41,599 nt of DNA, taken from Bacteroidales bacterium. GTDB lineage: Bacteria; Bacteroidota; Bacteroidia; Bacteroidales; VadinHA17. Below the pieces are notes generated by a model. It worked only from the letters and a program-made list of their open reading frames with translations, did not search any database and had not been told where the DNA came from. How positions within the stretch are numbered: the stretch's first letter is position 1; every line of letters starts with the position of its first letter. Shown here piece by piece: positions 40,673 through 41,599 of the stretch. Position numbers and translations under genes: made by a program. Where the stretch lies: assembly GCA_003141495.1 (NCBI GenBank), contig PLMC01000121.1:1-41599 (forward strand). Direction: 5' to 3'.

Positions 40673-41599
40673 ATGGAGAATATGAATAGTTTAAGTCATT
40701 TGGGACGCACCGGTATCATGGTGACCCCAATAGGGCTTGGTTGTTGGCAATTCAGCAAACAAAAAAACATGGCAGGGAAATATTGGCCCGCACTTGAAGA
40801 TGACCTCATTAACAAGGTCATTTCCCTTTCCCTTGAAGGAGGAATTAACTGGTTTGATACAGCAGAAATATATGGTAACGGGGCTTCAGAAAAAGCTCTT
40901 TCAAAAGGCCTGCAGGCAGCTGGGAAAAAACCGGGTGAGGTTATTATAGCCACAAAATGGTGGCCTATGTTTCGTTTCGCTTCAAATATCCGCAAGACCA
41001 TTGACGATCGGATCAGGGCATTGGCGCCATATTCTATAGACCTGTACCAGGTTCACCAGCCGTGGAGCTTCTCTAGCGAAAAGAGTGAAATGACGGTTAT
41101 GGCTGAAATGTTTGATAAAAAGCTTATCAAATGCATTGGGGTAAGCAATTTTTCGGCGAAGGAGATGAAGCACTCTTGGGAGACACTCAATAAAGCGGGA
41201 ATACCGCTTGCATCAAACCAGGTCAAGTACAATCTCCTCGACCGCAAGATAGAATCGAATGGCGTAATGGACCTTGCAAAGAAACTAGGTATTTCCATCA
41301 TTGCATACTCACCGCTTGCACAGGGCCTGGTGACTGGTAAGTTTCATGATAATCCGGAACTGCTCAAAAACATCGGACTAAGAAGGTACAGCTCGCAGTT
41401 CAAACCGGAAGGACTCGAGAAAAGCCGGAAGGTGATAATGCTGGTAAAGGAACTTGCCTTTAAGTACAATGTGACACCATCACAGGTGGCACTCAATTGG
41501 CTCATCAATTATCATAGTGATACAGTTGTTGCAATCCCTGGGGCAACAAAGGAAATCCATGTAAAGGAGAACACAGGTTCGATGTCGTTCAGGCTTTCC
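40673..41599 (+). CDS. Aldo/keto reductase, 3'-partial
   Basis: The frame is open from ATG 40673 (a second ATG at 40682 is possible) to the last base, 309 codons, and the stop lies beyond the window. The AKR catalytic tetrad is in place: Asp62 (NWFDTAEIYG), Tyr67, Lys95 (IATKWW) and His128 (YQVHQPW). Then follow VSNFSAKEM, NQVKYNLLDRK (cofactor-side strand), AYSPLAQGLVTGK, and near the end AIPGATKEIHVKEN, the NADPH-binding region. Members reduce aldehydes or ketones with NADPH; the TGK..H and long middle loop are those of the general bacterial AKR family (YdbC/Tas-like). F1 copy H lies upstream. Confidence 0.9.
   Translation, partial: MENMNSLSHLGRTGIMVTPIGLGCWQFSKQKNMAGKYWPALEDDLINKVISLSLEGGINWFDTAEIYGNGASEKALSKGLQAAGKKPGEVIIATKWWPMFRFASNIRKTIDDRIRALAPYSIDLYQVHQPWSFSSEKSEMTVMAEMFDKKLIKCIGVSNFSAKEMKHSWETLNKAGIPLASNQVKYNLLDRKIESNGVMDLAKKLGISIIAYSPLAQGLVTGKFHDNPELLKNIGLRRYSSQFKPEGLEKSRKVIMLVKELAFKYNVTPSQVALNWLINYHSDTVVAIPGATKEIHVKENTGSMSFRLS

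Noticed and set aside
1-41599. CRISPR array or defence island
   Set aside because: Repeats are degenerate, long and irregularly spaced; no regular short repeats with unique spacers and no cas or restriction genes are seen.

Overview
The window reads as a chromosomal segment of an AT-rich member of the Bacteroidota, probably class Bacteroidia. The evidence is a secreted protease with a C-terminal type IX secretion (T9SS) sorting domain, two FISUMP-domain proteins, many SPI/SPII-type secreted proteins, a SiaC/DUF1987 protein, DUF6496, DUF4342 and DUF2934 proteins, polysaccharide-degrading enzymes (GH2, GH95, a GH105 remnant) and promoters with a TAnnTTTG -7 box. No rRNA, bona fide tRNA, CRISPR array, integrase or intact transposase is visible.

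Left part (1-9.5 kb): the 3' part of a GH2 glycosidase; a small lipoprotein; a trypsin-like T9SS-exported protease with Ig-like domains; a hypothetical protein; a SiaC-like protein; two different lysozyme-fold secreted proteins; small DUF2934 and DUF4342 genes. Middle (9.6-25.2 kb): acetyl-CoA synthetase on the minus strand; a tight operon of a pentapeptide-repeat protein, a GyrI-like protein and a papain-like peptidase, followed by a C45-type Ntn hydrolase and a YncE-like propeller; a secreted protein made of five domains spaced exactly 136 residues apart; a PepSY-like protein; a small zinc-ribbon protein; two convergent FISUMP genes; and a GC-rich Tat-exported GH95-type glycosidase whose base composition differs sharply from its surroundings.

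Right part (25.2-41.6 kb): metabolic and envelope genes, namely an ODP-type metallo-beta-lactamase-fold protein, a flavin monooxygenase, a lipocalin-like protein, a frameshifted DUF1772 gene, a hydroxylaminobenzene mutase/styrene oxide isomerase-like membrane protein, an ABM-like protein, an outer-membrane barrel protein, an SDR, a TIM-barrel isomerase, a lipid kinase, an epimerase and an aldo/keto reductase. These are separated by gene-poor stretches filled with interspersed repeats.

Three repeat types stand out: an 83-nt sequence present in two identical copies (25308 and 37542); a family here called F2 (CCTGTTATCCCCAAAACC plus iterated ACCTGGCAAG); and a family called F1 (TTTAACTCCGG, GGTGGTCAATTTATTCCGG, CTGGCTTTTCCA), found in at least eight copies, all in the same orientation. 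F2 on the left and F1 on the right bracket two ~91%-identical copies of one secreted-protein gene (31.5-32.4 and 39.7-40.6 kb), and they also occur next to each other without a gene at 25.46-25.70 kb. This looks like a non-autonomous mobile or recombining element with a cargo gene, and is the best candidate for something undescribed in the window. Truncated genes (LamG, GH105, an orphan signal peptide) near 37.8-39.7 kb suggest that the repeats have helped erode a carbohydrate-use locus.
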